A stretch of 46,791 nucleotides of DNA from Hyphomicrobiaceae bacterium (GCA_024281145.1 JAMXLN010000321.1:1-46791); one strand, 5' to 3'. Counted from the stretch's first letter, positions 17,944 through 27,367 are shown. Numbers and translations: made by a program. The notes: generated by a model not told the origin, from the sequence alone.

Positions 17944-18181
17944 GGTGCCAAGCTCGGTTGCGTCTTGGGCTCGCTCAACCCGTGAGCGGGACCCATGAGC
18001 GGGCACCGCCACCCTTAGCCGCCGTCCCTGACGCGCCTGCCCCTCCTGCCCAACCCTGGCTCCGCGGCAGAGCCCGCGCATGGTGAACCGGGCGCCGGCA
18101 CCAATTTCCCTTCGTCGCGGAAGAGGACTAGCCTCGGGGGTGTTGGGCTAGGCGGGCGGCAATTCCCAGGAGGAGACCGCC

Positions 18182-18475
18182 ATGGCGACGTATGTCATGT
18201 TGGCGACCTATACGGAGCAGGGCCTCAAGGGCATCAAGGACACGGTGAAACGCACCGAGGCCGCGCGCGAGCTTGCCAAGAAGGCGGGCGTCACGATGCG
18301 GGAGAGCTTTTGGACGCTCGGCGCCTACGACCTCGTGGCCGTGTTCGAAGCCCCAGATGATGAGACCATGACAGCATTCTCACTATCCGCCGCCAGGCTC
18401 GGCAACATCAAGACGCAGACTCTGCGCGCCTTCTCAAGCAAGGACATGGGCACAATCCTTGGCAAGATGGTGTGA
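18182..18475 (+). CDS. GYD domain-containing protein
   Basis: MATYVMLATYTEQGLKGIKDTVKRTEAARELAKKAGVTMRESFWTLGAYDLVAVFEAPDDETM. Confidence 0.9.
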   Translation: MATYVMLATYTEQGLKGIKDTVKRTEAARELAKKAGVTMRESFWTLGAYDLVAVFEAPDDETMTAFSLSAARLGNIKTQTLRAFSSKDMGTILGKMV

Positions 18476-18493
18476 CCGGCACGATGGTGTGAT

Positions 18494-20725
18494 CTACGCG
18501 CCAGTACCACCTGCCATTGCTGGAGCGACGTCCACGTTATTGGTGTTGTAGGTCGTCGCTCCGCTTGGGGCGGAGCGGTCATCGGTCAGCACATTGGCGC
18601 ACCCGCGCATGTCCGTGCCTGTTGCGTCGGGCGTGAACCAAGCGCCCTCCTTGATCGAGACCGCGCCGGGAGCGATGCGGTCGGTAACGCGTGCCGGCAG
18701 CGTGACGGCCCCGCGGTCGTTAAAGACGCGCACTGGGTCGCCGTCGTGGATGCCGCGGGCGTGGGCGTCCGTGGGATGCAGCCACACATCGTCGCGGTCA
18801 ACGCGGCCGAGCACGGGCTGGTTGCCGTGGATGGAGTGCGTGCGGGCTCGCGACTTCGGCGTGAGCAGTTTGAGCGGATAGCGGCTGTCCTCTCGGAACG
18901 GTGGCACCCAGGTTGGAATTGGCGCGATCGTCCCAAGTCCATAAGGATCGGGATTGGCGGCGAGCGCCATGGAATAGATCTCGATCTTGCCAGACGGTGT
19001 GGTGAAGGGATGGCGCTCAGGGTCGCGGATCTCGCGCGCGAATGCGACCGCATCGGCGGGTGGTGCGAAGCGGGCTAGTCCGTGCGCGGCGAAGGCATCG
19101 AAGTCGTCGACCGCCTCCCGTGTAAGCTCGCGCAACCAGGCGAGCTCGCTCTGGTCGTTATAGCCCTTAATACCCACGCGGCTGGCGAGGTCGGCGAAGA
19201 TATCGATATCGTTGCGGCACTCGCCCACTGGCGCGATCGCCTGCTGCATGAAAATGGCGTAGTGGCCGGCACCCGCCCACGGCGTATGCACATCGTTGCG
19301 CTCCCAGAACGTCGTCGCCGGCAGGACAAGATCGGCGTAGCGCGCTGTGGGGGTCAGAAAATGATCCTGCGCCACCAGGAACTCCACCTCATCCAGCGAG
19401 CGCACCATCTTGTTGACGTTCGGAGCCTGATTGAAGAGGTCGCCACCTGTCGAGTAGATCAGCTTGATATCGGCCGGATAGCCGCCCGCCTTGCCGCGGG
19501 CCAACAGGTCGGCGAGCAGCGGGGAGGCAACACGCGCGTCGATCGGGTTGGTGCCGCAGGGCAAGCTTTTGATGCCCGCGCGCCCCGTGGCGCCGTTGCT
19601 CACACCTGAGCTGCCACCGCAGATGCCGACGTTGCCCGTGATAGCCGCCAGGGCGTAGGCGGCGCGGTGGAACTGTTCCCCATAGGCGGTGCGGCCGGGT
19701 GCGTAGCCGCACTGCAGGGCAGCTGGCTTCGTGGTGGCAAATTCGATGGCGAGCCGGCGGATGGTTGCGGCGGGGACGCCGGTAATCGCGGCGGCCCATT
19801 CGGGTGTCTTTTTGATGCCGTCCGGCCCACCGTTGAGGTAGGACAGGTAGGAAGCGCCGGCGGGTGCGCCGGGCGGCAGGTGCTCCTCATCGAAACCAAG
19901 CACGTGCGCATCGCAATAGGCTCGATCGTAAAGGCCCTCGCTGGCGATCACGTAGGCCATGGCGATCAGCGCAGCGGCATCTGTCGAGGGCTGGATAAAG
20001 ACGTGTTCGTCCGCCAACGCCGTGCTCGTTCGCGTCCGACGAGGGTCGACGCAAATGACACGAGCACCCCGTTTTCTCGCCAGCCGCAGGTACTGCCAGG
20101 TGCCCGTGCCAAACGTGCCATCGCCAGGGCTCCAGCCCCACAGCAGCAACAGTTTGGAGTTCACGAAGTCCGTGGGCTCACGCCCCGCGCTCTTGTAGAC
20201 GGCCTTGGCGCCGTAGGTCATCCGCACGGCAAACACTTCCGCTTCGGCCGACATGTTCGACCAAAGCTCGGTACAGCCGCCGAACATGTAGAGAAACCGC
20301 TGCGCCGCCGTGCGGCCATGCAGCGCCGAAAGGCTCCCCGAGCGCGAAGCGTCAAGGATCGCGGCATTGCCGTAGCGCGCGCGTACGCGCAGCATTTGGC
20401 GCGCCACTTCGTCGAGCGCTTCATCCCACGAGATGCGCTCGAATTGCCCGCCACCGCGCTTGCCAACGCGACGCAGCGGATGCTGCAGCCGATCGGGATG
20501 ATAGACGCGCTCGATCTGCCCAAAACCACGCGCGCAGGCTTGCAGCGGCGGCAGCTGCGGGTTCCATCTGGTGGGATCGGAGGAGATCTTGACGATGCGG
20601 CCGTCGACCACGTGCGCGTTTACCACGCATCGACCCCCGCAGTTGTGTCCGCACGTGCTGGTGGCGATCGTCTCGCCCGGCTTGGGCGCGGCCCTTGGCC
20701 GCTGATAGCGCGTCCCTTGTCGCAT
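18494..20725 (-). CDS. Molybdopterin-dependent oxidoreductase, DMSO reductase family (DmsA-like catalytic subunit)
   Basis: CGHNCGGRCVV...ACARGF (Cx3Cx3C..C Fe-S site), GNAAILDASRSGSLSALHGR, WGWSPGDGTFGTGTW, DPRRTRTSTALADEHVFIQPSTDAAALIAMAYVI, SGKIEIYS. Confidence 0.9.
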   Translation of the reverse strand: MRQGTRYQRPRAAPKPGETIATSTCGHNCGGRCVVNAHVVDGRIVKISSDPTRWNPQLPPLQACARGFGQIERVYHPDRLQHPLRRVGKRGGGQFERISWDEALDEVARQMLRVRARYGNAAILDASRSGSLSALHGRTAAQRFLYMFGGCTELWSNMSAEAEVFAVRMTYGAKAVYKSAGREPTDFVNSKLLLLWGWSPGDGTFGTGTWQYLRLARKRGARVICVDPRRTRTSTALADEHVFIQPSTDAAALIAMAYVIASEGLYDRAYCDAHVLGFDEEHLPPGAPAGASYLSYLNGGPDGIKKTPEWAAAITGVPAATIRRLAIEFATTKPAALQCGYAPGRTAYGEQFHRAAYALAAITGNVGICGGSSGVSNGATGRAGIKSLPCGTNPIDARVASPLLADLLARGKAGGYPADIKLIYSTGGDLFNQAPNVNKMVRSLDEVEFLVAQDHFLTPTARYADLVLPATTFWERNDVHTPWAGAGHYAIFMQQAIAPVGECRNDIDIFADLASRVGIKGYNDQSELAWLRELTREAVDDFDAFAAHGLARFAPPADAVAFAREIRDPERHPFTTPSGKIEIYSMALAANPDPYGLGTIAPIPTWVPPFREDSRYPLKLLTPKSRARTHSIHGNQPVLGRVDRDDVWLHPTDAHARGIHDGDPVRVFNDRGAVTLPARVTDRIAPGAVSIKEGAWFTPDATGTDMRGCANVLTDDRSAPSGATTYNTNNVDVAPAMAGGTGA

Positions 20726-20760
20726 TGCCGTCTCCCCATCGCGTGAGGTGGGCGAAGGGC

Positions 20761-22215
20761 TCACGCGGGCGGAACCATCCCAGGCTTCGGATCGATCGGC
20801 AAGTGGCGGCTGAGGCCCAGTGCCTCCTCGAACAGCCAGCCGGCCTGTAGCAGTTCGGCCTCCGCGCGATGGCGTCCGACCAGCTGCAGCCCGACCGGGC
20901 GGCCGTACCGGTCAAATCCGCAGGGCACCGCCAGCGACGGCAATGCCATCATGGTGGTGGCAGCCGTGATCAGGGAGGCTCCAAGATAGGTTTCGAGCTT
21001 GCGACCGTCGATGGCGGGGGGCATGCGCAGGTTGACGTCGAAGGCCGGGGTCGAGGCGCCGGGTGAGATGAGCAGGTCGTAGACCTCGAAGAAGTCGACG
21101 ACGCGCCGGAACAGTCGAGCGCGTTCCCGCTCGGCAGCGGCAATCTGGCTTGGCGTCTGTTTGAGGCCGATCTCAGTATTCCAGATGATGTCGGGCTTGA
21201 TGAGACTGCGGTGGCTTTCCAGCAGCAGCTCGCGATCGACCACATAGTGCTGCGAACGCAGTGCCAGGAAGGCTGTCTCAATGTCGCCGAGGTCGGGTGC
21301 GGCCTCCTCCAAGGTCGCGCCGAGGTTCTCGAAGATGCGCGCGGCCCGGGCGCAGATTTCACGCGTCTCGCGTTCCACAGGTACCTTGCCGCCAAAGTCG
21401 GGAGTGAAGGCGATCCGTTTCGGTACTCTGGGCTCGGCGATGGCAGCGGTGAACGGACGGCTCGGGGCCGCAAAGGTCAGAGGATCGCGAGGACAGAGCC
21501 CAACCATGGTGTCGAGAAACAGGGCCACGTCAGCCACCGTGCGGCCCATGGGCCCGTGCACCGAAAGCGGTGCGAATAGGTTGTTGGCGGTGCCGCGCGT
21601 GACGCGACCAGCTGATGGCCGCATTCCCACCAGGGAACAGTAGGTGGCGGGGCGGCGCAGACTACCGGCGTGATCGGTTCCGTGCGCCAGCCACACCTCG
21701 CCCGCGGCCAGTGCCGCGGCGCCGCCACCGGTGGAGCCGCCGGACGTGAGCGCCGTGTTCCAGGGATTGCGGGTGCGCCCAAACACCTCGTTGAAGGTCG
21801 AGCCGCCGGCGCCGAACTCGGGCGTGTTCGATTTGGCAATGACGATGCCGCCCTTGCGCTCGATGCGCTCCACAAGGGGGTGCGATGTCGTGGGCACGTG
21901 GTCTTTGAAGATCACGGACCCATACGTGGTGCGCACGCCAGCGACGTCGACGAGGTCCTTGATGGCGACCGGCAACCCCGCCAACCATCCCGGCTCGCCT
22001 TCCGCAGCACGACCCTCGCCACGCATGAGGCGCCGTGCATGCTCGCGCGCCCGCTCGAATGCGAGCGTCGGAAGGGCGTTGATGGCGGGCTCGACCTCAG
22101 CGATCCGCCGCTCGGCGACCTCGATCAGTTCGAGCGGCGTGACTTCGCGGCGCTTGAGGCAGGCGACCGCCTCGACCGCGGTCAAGCGCATGAGTGCGTC
22201 GGATGTGTGAGCCAT
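20761..22215 (-). CDS. Amidase (amidase signature family)
   Basis: GLPVAIKDLVDVAGVRTTYGS...SNTPEFGAGG...NPWNTALTSGGSTGGGAAALAAG (Ser-cisSer-Lys triad context). Confidence 0.93.
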   Translation of the reverse strand: MAHTSDALMRLTAVEAVACLKRREVTPLELIEVAERRIAEVEPAINALPTLAFERAREHARRLMRGEGRAAEGEPGWLAGLPVAIKDLVDVAGVRTTYGSVIFKDHVPTTSHPLVERIERKGGIVIAKSNTPEFGAGGSTFNEVFGRTRNPWNTALTSGGSTGGGAAALAAGEVWLAHGTDHAGSLRRPATYCSLVGMRPSAGRVTRGTANNLFAPLSVHGPMGRTVADVALFLDTMVGLCPRDPLTFAAPSRPFTAAIAEPRVPKRIAFTPDFGGKVPVERETREICARAARIFENLGATLEEAAPDLGDIETAFLALRSQHYVVDRELLLESHRSLIKPDIIWNTEIGLKQTPSQIAAAERERARLFRRVVDFFEVYDLLISPGASTPAFDVNLRMPPAIDGRKLETYLGASLITAATTMMALPSLAVPCGFDRYGRPVGLQLVGRHRAEAELLQAGWLFEEALGLSRHLPIDPKPGMVPPA

Positions 22216-22611
22216 GGTTGCGTCCTGGTGGGCATCGCCGCGCGTGCCGGAATTTTGCGCATGCGCCGCGCTCGCCTGCCGCCCGAGGTCGCGCGCGTGT
22301 AACCTGAGGCCCGCAAAGCTGCAAGCCTCATCTCACCGCAACGTCGAGGCACCGGGCTCGTCGCGGGCAGGTGGCGTCGATGCCTATGCCTATGCTTCTA
22401 GCTGCGCCTCGACGAGCGCCAGACGCATCAGGTCGTGGAACCTTTTCTCCCATCGCCGCGCCGGATGGGCACGTTGCGCGTCGCCATCCCCGCATTTGCA
22501 GACGGACGAGCTGTGCGGGCGAGGCGCCCTCCGCATACCGCCGCCAGGCTGGTAGAGCGCGGGATCGACCGATATGGTCTGCACAGCGAACGAGGGTCCA
22601 CGGCGAGGTGG

Positions 22612-23772
22612 GTGTTGCAACGGGCACAGCGGATCGCTGTCGTGGGGGCCGGCCTCGGCGGGTTGACGTGTGCGGCCTTGCTGCAGCGCGCGGGCTTTGT
22701 GGTCATGGTCTATGAACAGGCGGCGACCTTCGCGCGGATCGGCGCCGGCATCATTCTGAGCGCCAATGTGATGAAAGTCCTGCGGGCGCTGGGACTGGAG
22801 CGCCCGCTCCTGGAGGTCGGCATCGCCCCGGATGCTTTCGTCAGTCGGACCTGGGACACGGGCGAGACACTCTTCGAATTGACGCTAGATGCAGCAAGCG
22901 AGCGGCGTTTCGGCGGACCCTATATCAACGTGCACCGGGGTGACCTGCACGCCGTGCTCGCGAGCGCTGTCAAACCCGGTTCGATCGCCTTCGGACACTG
23001 CCTGGTTGGCCTGGAGGCGTCGGGCGCAGCGGTCAGCCTCGCGTTTGAGAACGGCACGCGGCATGAAGCCGACATCGTCATCGGTGCCGATGGCATCAGG
23101 TCCAAGGTGCGCGAGGTGCTGCTTGGGCCCGAGCCGCCGCGCTTTACGGGCCGCGTGGCGCAGCGGGCCATCTTTAAAACCGAGCGGCTGGGCGGGCAGC
23201 CCATGCGCGACTGCACCAAGTGGTGGGGACCTGACCGCCATCTGCTCGCCTACTTCATGACGCGGCGTCGCGATGAGGTATACCTGATGGGCAGTGTTCC
23301 CGCCGTGTCCTGGGATCGTGAGGAGCTTAGCTTGGCCTGTCCACCCGGGGAGCTGATCGAGGCGTTTCAAAATTTCCATGCCGAAATCCGCCGCTTGGTG
23401 GAGGCCGCTACCACCGTCGTCGTTTCACCGATTTGCGACCGCCCGCGGCACGATGGCTGGAGCGCGGGGCCAATCGCCTTGCTCGGCGACGCCTGCCATC
23501 CGGTGCGCCCCTACATGGCCGCCGGCGGCGCCATGGCAGTGGAGGACGCGGCGATCCTGAGCCGCTGTCTGATCCTATTCGGCGACGCTGACCCGGCCGC
23601 AGCCTTGCGATGTTATGTGGCGACGCGCATTCCGCGCGTGCGCGAAGTCCAGCGGATTTCCATGGAGAATAGTTGGTTGAACGGCCCGACGGCGACGGAT
23701 TGGTATTTCTGCTACGACGCCTTGACCGCGCCGCTGATGCGGGCCCTTGAGGACCCTTTGGGCTACACATGA
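22612..23772 (+). CDS. FAD-dependent monooxygenase, resembling 6-hydroxynicotinate 3-monooxygenase (NicC-like)
   Basis: QRIAVVGAGLGGLTCAALLQRAGF FAD motif; HRGDLHAVL, DIVIGADGIRSKVRE, TKWWGPDRHLLAYF, LLGDACHPVRPYMAAGGAMAVEDAA. GTG start inferred. Confidence 0.85.
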   Translation: MLQRAQRIAVVGAGLGGLTCAALLQRAGFVVMVYEQAATFARIGAGIILSANVMKVLRALGLERPLLEVGIAPDAFVSRTWDTGETLFELTLDAASERRFGGPYINVHRGDLHAVLASAVKPGSIAFGHCLVGLEASGAAVSLAFENGTRHEADIVIGADGIRSKVREVLLGPEPPRFTGRVAQRAIFKTERLGGQPMRDCTKWWGPDRHLLAYFMTRRRDEVYLMGSVPAVSWDREELSLACPPGELIEAFQNFHAEIRRLVEAATTVVVSPICDRPRHDGWSAGPIALLGDACHPVRPYMAAGGAMAVEDAAILSRCLILFGDADPAAALRCYVATRIPRVREVQRISMENSWLNGPTATDWYFCYDALTAPLMRALEDPLGYT

Positions 23773-24722
23773 AGAACAGGGCGCCGCCCGACCCGATGCC
23801 TGAGCCGAGGCCCGATCCGATGATCGCTCGCGATCTCGTCGGCTACGGCGAATTTCCGCCGCACCCGGCTTGGCCCGGCGGCGCACAAATTGCCGTCAAC
23901 TTCAACCTCAACATCGAGGGCGGCGGAGAATCGACGCTCGCCAATGGGGACGCGGCATCCGAGGGTTTGCTCAACGACATTGGCGTCGGCTCTCAGATTG
24001 GTCGACGCGTGCCGCTGGTCGAATCGGTGTTCGAATACGGCAGCCGCCGCGGCGCCTGGCGCGTGTTGGACGTGTTCGCCGAACAGGGCGTGGCGGTGAG
24101 CATTCTGGGTGTCGTGCGCGCACTTGAGGAGAATCCCGCACTGGCCAAGGCGTGCCTCGCGCGGGGGCACGAGATTGTGAGCCACGGCTATCGCTGGATC
24201 GATTATGGCGCGGTTCCCGAGGAGATCGAGCGCGAGCACGTGCGGCTCGCGGTGGAGAGCCTCACCAAGCTTGTGGGCGAGCGACCGCTTGGGTGGATGA
24301 CCGGACGGCCCGGCCCCAACACGCGTCGGCTGTTGTGCGAGGAGGGCGGGTTTCTCTACGATCGCGACTCGCTCGCCGACGAGTTGCCGTACTGGCTGAG
24401 CATGCCGAGCCGCCCGCATCTCGTCATCCCCTACTCCTACGAGGCCAATGACAACCGATTCAACGAAAATAGCGGGTTCTCGACGGGCGATGATTTCTTC
24501 ACCTACATGCGGGATGCCTTCGACGTGCTCTATCGCGAGGGCGTCAGGGGCAACCCCAAGCTGCTCTCAATCGGACTGCACGATCGGCTGATCGGGCGGC
24601 CCGGGCGTGTGGGCGGGCTCGTCAGGCTTCTCAACTACATGCGAAGGCAGGAAGGCGTGTGGTTCTGCCGGGGTGTCGACATCGCACGCCATTGGCATCG
24701 GCATTTCGCTCCGCAGCCTTGA
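23769..24722 (+). CDS. Polysaccharide deacetylase family protein, PuuE (allantoinase)-like
   Basis: DLVGYGEFPPHPAWPGGAQIAVNFNLNIEGGGE...ESVFEYGSRRGAWRVL...EIVSHGYRWIDY...ERPLGWMTGRPGPNTRRLL; overlaps the upstream stop (ATGA). An internal Met at 23820 is an alternative start. Confidence 0.88.
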   Translation: MKNRAPPDPMPEPRPDPMIARDLVGYGEFPPHPAWPGGAQIAVNFNLNIEGGGESTLANGDAASEGLLNDIGVGSQIGRRVPLVESVFEYGSRRGAWRVLDVFAEQGVAVSILGVVRALEENPALAKACLARGHEIVSHGYRWIDYGAVPEEIEREHVRLAVESLTKLVGERPLGWMTGRPGPNTRRLLCEEGGFLYDRDSLADELPYWLSMPSRPHLVIPYSYEANDNRFNENSGFSTGDDFFTYMRDAFDVLYREGVRGNPKLLSIGLHDRLIGRPGRVGGLVRLLNYMRRQEGVWFCRGVDIARHWHRHFAPQP

Positions 24723-24899
24723 GCCTCTGGGAAGTCGTGGGCCGGCGCCGCGCAATCCAGGCCCTCGTGTGGGAGTGCGAGCATTGACCGGGCATGATGT
24801 GCTCGTCGATTGGCGCGATGGCGATGCGAGCATAAGGATTGCCCGTGGTGCGTGGTGGCGCCCGGAGGCATGCCCAACACTCGGGAACTTGCTGCCCGC

Positions 24900-25292
24900 T
24901 CACTCGAAAGCGGGATCAACTGGCACGCGGTAGCCGTTCGCGAGACGGTTGGTCTCGTTGGCCATGCCGACCACGGCCATCAGTTCGCCGAACATGGCCT
25001 CCGTCATGCCAGCTTTGCGCGCGCTCGCGGTATGGCTGGCGATGCAGTAGCCGCAACCGTTGGTGACGCTCACCGCGACGTACAACATCTCCTTGATCAG
25101 CGGGTCGAGCGCGCCGGGTGCCATGACGGCCTTGAGGCTTTCCCAGGTTCGCTCGAGCAGCGCCGGGTCACGAGCGAGGTATTTCCAGAAGTTGTTGACG
25201 TCGGGTACGTTGCGCGACGCCTTGATGTCGTCGAACACAGCGCGCACCTGTGCGGTTGCCTCGGCATACTCGACGGGCTGCGGTTGGCTCAT
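24900..25292 (-). CDS. Carboxymuconolactone decarboxylase family protein
   Basis: PLIKEMLYVAVSVTNGCGYCIASHTASARKAGMT (CxxC-x3-H). Confidence 0.92.
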   Translation of the reverse strand: MSQPQPVEYAEATAQVRAVFDDIKASRNVPDVNNFWKYLARDPALLERTWESLKAVMAPGALDPLIKEMLYVAVSVTNGCGYCIASHTASARKAGMTEAMFGELMAVVGMANETNRLANGYRVPVDPAFE

Positions 25293-25422
25293 GCGCTCCT
25301 CCATGCGGGCTTTGCAACTCACGCGGGGCCCGTGGCGCCCAGTCTAGTCGAGGACGATGCGACGGTGCGAGGAATGGCTTGATATGACAGGGAGTGGTAG
25401 AGCGCTGGCCTCACCCCTAGCC

Positions 25423-25453
25423 AAAAAAAACATGGCCGGCGCATGAGCCGGCC
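25423..25453 (-). terminator. Intrinsic terminator on the minus strand
   Basis: GGCCGGC(TCATGC)GCCGGCC perfect 7-bp stem followed by ATG and T8 on the minus strand. Confidence 0.8.
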
Positions 25454-25605
25454 TTGCGAGTGAGGCGATCGTGTCCCCCTGTGCCTCTTCGTTTGATGAG
25501 TTGGCCCGGTCCGATGGCGAGACCCCGGGGGGCTGGGGGGCTGAGAATTCCGGAGCCTCGCCATGGACCGGGCCGAGAGGCAACGATGGGAACATCGCAG
25601 CCCAT
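25423..25605 (-). ncRNA. Candidate structured small RNA (rod-like hairpin plus intrinsic terminator); 6S-like but unassigned
   Basis: Minus strand GCGAU/GUUCCC/UGCCUCU/GGCCCGGUCC-A-UGGCGAG/GCUCCGG...CCGGGGU/CUCGCCA-UC-GGACCGGGCC/AGAGGCA/GGGGAC/AUCGC forms a near-continuous hand-folded rod, followed by GGCCGGCTCATGCGCCGGCC-ATG-TTTTTTTT. Confidence 0.5.
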
Positions 25606-25844
25606 TAGGGCGGATCGTTGACGCCGGCGGGGCCTGTCGGCGACCTCATTGGGGCAGAAGCAAGATCCATTGGCCAGCCGCTCTTGCGGCATCGCCTGGT
25701 CGCATGAGCGGTGTGCGCAACTCTTTGCCTGGGCGACAATTCTGCGGCAACGCCGGGGCTTGCGTGTCGGCACACGCGAGGGCAAGCTGCGCCGCCGCGA
25801 CGTCCCCTGCGCCGCTTCGGGCGCGGATTGGAGAGACCGAGCGA

Positions 25845-27251
25845 GTGTCCAAAGTCGCCAAGCCCAACGATATTGCGCCGTGGGAGCGCGAGGAAATCCT
25901 CGAGCTGGCAGAGCGCTCTGCTGGCATCGGAGTGTGGGACATCGACATGGCAACCGGCATGTTGCGCGGTCGGCCGCCGCTCTTCCGGATGATGGGCCTG
26001 CCGCCCACATCAGGTCCGGTGCCGATCGACACCCTGCGCGCGCTGCGTCACCCGGATGATCGCGACCGGGTCGCCGATGGTTTGCAGCATGTGCTCGATA
26101 GCGGCAGCGATTTCTACGAGGTGGAATACCGCATCATCCGTCCGGATCGGCAGGTACGCTGGATCTTCCGGCGCGGGCGCATCGTTCGCGATGGCCGCGG
26201 CAAACCGGTTCGCTATAGCGGAATCGATATCGACATCACCGAGCGCAAAGCCGCCGAGGCCGCGCTGGCCGAGAGCGAGCAGCGGTATCGGGCGCTGGTG
26301 GACAACGCCAGCGACATCGTCGCGACGATGGATCTCGATCTAAGCGTCACATCGATCAACCCGGCAATCGAGCGGATCCTAGGCTATTCGCCCGAGGAGG
26401 TGATTGGCACACGGCTTAGCCGGTACGTACCTGTGGACCAGCTGGGGTTGCTGGAGAAAATGCGGGAGCGCAAGTTCGTGGGCGTCGAAGAAACGCGCTA
26501 CGAGACGGACCTGCTGCGCAAGGACGGTCAGCGCTGCACCGTTGAGGTCAACTCCAAGCTCATCCTCGATGCGCTTGGCCAACCGATCGGCGTGCATGCC
26601 ATTGCTCGCGACGTCACCGAGCGGCGCAATGCGGAGGCACGCCAGATGCTGCTCCTCCGCGAGCTGCAGCATCGCACCAAGAACATCCTCGCCGTGGTGC
26701 AGTCGGTGGTGCTCAACACGCTGGTCAGCGGTCGGAGCGTGGAGGGTGCCCGCGAAGCGATTGTCGGCCGCTTGCAGGCCATCGCCCGGGCGCAGGAGTT
26801 CGTCGCCGCCGGAAAATCCGGAGGCGCACCGCTGCGCGAACTGGTCGAGGGCCAGCTCGCAAGTTTTGCACCTCGCGCCAGGATCGACGGGCCGGTAATC
26901 TATGCGGGTGCACCATTTGCGCAGATGTTCGCGCTGGTCATTCACGAGCTGGCGACCAACGCGGCCAAATACGGATCGCTGTCCGAGCCGGGCGGCCAGG
27001 TCATCATCGAGTGGAAGGTCCAGATGGACGGCTCCGAGCCGCAGCTCTCATTCGCATGGATCGAGCGCGGTGGGCCGCCGGTCAAGGCACCGGCCCACCA
27101 GGGCTTCGGGAGCCGGCTCATCTCCGCAGCGCTTTCGGGGACGCCACGGATAGCCTTCGATAGTCAAGGCTTCGAGTACAAGGTGGACGTTCCCCTGGCT
27201 GATGTTGTGCGGGCGAGCAAACCGATGAGCCCCGAAGCGGAAGACCCGTGA
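25845..27251 (+). CDS. PAS-domain sensor histidine kinase, HWE family
   Basis: Two PAS/PAC segments; LLRELQHRTKNILAVVQSVV H-box; HELATNAAKYGSLS N-box; WIERGGPPV; GFGSRLI. GTG 25845 start preferred over the track start 25563. Confidence 0.88.
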   Translation: MSKVAKPNDIAPWEREEILELAERSAGIGVWDIDMATGMLRGRPPLFRMMGLPPTSGPVPIDTLRALRHPDDRDRVADGLQHVLDSGSDFYEVEYRIIRPDRQVRWIFRRGRIVRDGRGKPVRYSGIDIDITERKAAEAALAESEQRYRALVDNASDIVATMDLDLSVTSINPAIERILGYSPEEVIGTRLSRYVPVDQLGLLEKMRERKFVGVEETRYETDLLRKDGQRCTVEVNSKLILDALGQPIGVHAIARDVTERRNAEARQMLLLRELQHRTKNILAVVQSVVLNTLVSGRSVEGAREAIVGRLQAIARAQEFVAAGKSGGAPLRELVEGQLASFAPRARIDGPVIYAGAPFAQMFALVIHELATNAAKYGSLSEPGGQVIIEWKVQMDGSEPQLSFAWIERGGPPVKAPAHQGFGSRLISAALSGTPRIAFDSQGFEYKVDVPLADVVRASKPMSPEAEDP

Positions 27252-27367
27252 TCGCTCGCGGCCCTCCGCATGGGCAGCTCTCGCGGATCGCCATCGCGCT
27301 GATGGCGGGCATCGTACCTTGCGCGCCCAGCGGGCGTACCAGCTGCAGCACGAGGCGCGGCAGCGCA

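Noticed and set aside
16678-18081. 467-aa minus-strand ORF
   Set aside because: Only the last 71 aa are real (DUF1674); the rest is antisense to htpX.
25423-25605. SRP 4.5S RNA or tmRNA assignment for the structured element
   Set aside because: Lacks the SRP GGUCAGGUCCGGAAGGAAGCAGCC-type loop and any tRNA-like or tag-peptide features; left as unassigned, 6S-like at most.
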